A stretch of DNA of 7,107 nt from CAZCBD01 sp964496755 (GTDB lineage: Bacteria > Bacteroidota > Ignavibacteria > Ignavibacteriales > Melioribacteraceae): positions 1 through 7,107 of the forward strand of contig CAZCBD010000142.1 of assembly GCA_964496755.1 (NCBI GenBank), in the 5' to 3' direction. The notes beneath the pieces are model-generated. The model was given only the letters and a program-made list of their open reading frames with translations, was not told the origin of the DNA and did not search any database. Positions 6,582-7,107 of the stretch are shown piece by piece. A program made the position numbers and the translations under genes. The stretch's first letter is position 1. Every line of letters starts with the position of its first letter.

Positions 6582-7107
6582 ATCCTATTACAATAATTTT
6601 TTTTATAACATTTTTTTTGTGATTAAAATTATCAATAATTTCAAAATATAAAATATACATTCCCCTTTTCAATCGGCCACCATTCGAATCCTTTCCGTCA
6701 AAAAATAAAATTCCTTTATTAGCAATCGGCTTCCCATTTTCCATGTTTCTAATTAACCTCCCCTTAATATCAAACACTTTTAGGGTTAATTGTAAATCCT
6801 CGCCCGTAAAGTTATATTTAATTTTTGCGCTTGCTAATTTATCGGGGTAAAAAGGATTAGGCAAAATTTCAATTTGCCGACTGCTAATTTTATCATTAAA
6901 ATAAATGCTGTTTTGCTTCCAAGGTGTAGAACCTTCTTTTAAATTGCAACTCCCCCAATTACCCGAGTAATTCGATTGCCAATTGGGATTAATGCGTTCC
7001 ACAGAATACGCTGTGGCATTTGAAAGTGATGAATTAACAAAATCTGTTAGAAAATTTAATGAATCGATTTTCAATCCGAAAACATTACTCAATTTTATAT
7101 TTTGATT
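6580..7107 (-). CDS. C-terminal part of a secreted protein with lamin-tail-like segment and T9SS-type sorting domain (5' end outside window)
   Basis: The frame is open to the right edge, so the TTG at 7092 is not the real start; 175 residues are visible, ending at the TAA at 6582-6580. Numbered from the edge, about residues 36-72 (SVERINPNWQSN, then NWGSCN, STPWKQNSIY) resemble the end of a bacterial lamin-tail domain, which usually reads SLERI, then NWGS, then GGTPG-x-x-NS. The last 90 or so residues, from LPNPFYPD through LKVFDIKGRLIRN, FFDGKDSNGG and RLKRGMYILYFEI to KKIIVIG, match the FlgD-like/T9SS type A C-terminal domain of Bacteroidota and Ignavibacteria. In T9SS hosts this domain sends the protein across the outer membrane and is then removed. 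The usual Trp of the WDGxD motif is Phe here. The function of the missing N-terminal part is unknown, and the lamin-tail call is less certain than the sorting domain. Confidence 0.82.
   Translation of the reverse strand, partial: NQNIKLSNVFGLKIDSLNFLTDFVNSSLSNATAYSVERINPNWQSNYSGNWGSCNLKEGSTPWKQNSIYFNDKISSRQIEILPNPFYPDKLASAKIKYNFTGEDLQLTLKVFDIKGRLIRNMENGKPIANKGILFFDGKDSNGGRLKRGMYILYFEIIDNFNHKKNVIKKIIVIG

Noticed and set aside
1..7107. Search for tRNA, rRNA, CRISPR repeats, insertion sequences, attachment sites, toxin-antitoxin or defence genes
   Set aside because: No cloverleaf-like segment, regularly spaced repeats, terminal inverted repeats flanking a transposase, or matching protein motifs were seen. 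The window is almost entirely filled by housekeeping and peptidase genes.

Overview
This AT-rich window looks like ordinary chromosome from a member of the Bacteroidota/Chlorobiota (FCB) group, most plausibly an Ignavibacteria-like lineage. Four things point there: a protein with a lamin-tail-like segment and a type IX secretion (T9SS)/FlgD-like C-terminal sorting domain; a tricorn-type S41 protease with a signal peptide; a TTG-N21-TAnnTTTG promoter-like sequence of Bacteroidota type; and AT-rich codon use. The three large complete genes have clear Shine-Dalgarno sequences, which is less typical of Bacteroides proper and fits the Ignavibacteria/Chlorobi side better. The taxonomic call is inference.

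Layout from left to right: (1) the last 34 codons of an unrecognised + strand gene, followed by a GC-rich hairpin; (2) a possible small two-helix membrane protein on the + strand (138-488), converging almost end to end with (3) glgA, glycogen synthase, on the - strand; (4) a classic intrinsic terminator, then a 1041-residue exported tricorn-like protease on the - strand; (5) a 129-bp divergent intergenic region with a 10-bp palindrome and an A10 tract; (6) an M24-family metallopeptidase of the Xaa-Pro dipeptidase/aminopeptidase type on the + strand; (7) a hairpin shared by two convergent genes; (8) the C-terminal end of a large secreted protein on the - strand, cut by the right edge of the window.

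The protease and the M24 peptidase are divergently transcribed from a short shared region. Both could take part in peptide breakdown: the tricorn homologue in the periplasm trimming longer peptides, the M24 enzyme in the cytoplasm handling proline-containing ends. That pairing is inference from adjacency and family. glgA stands alone, with no other glycogen gene in the window, and is separated from the protease by a terminator, so it is probably a single-gene unit.

I found no tRNA, rRNA, CRISPR array, insertion sequence, defence system or other clearly undescribed system. The points most worth a second look are the architecture of the divergent promoter region, the hairpin against the start of the small membrane ORF, and the combination of an intact tricorn tetrad with an export signal.
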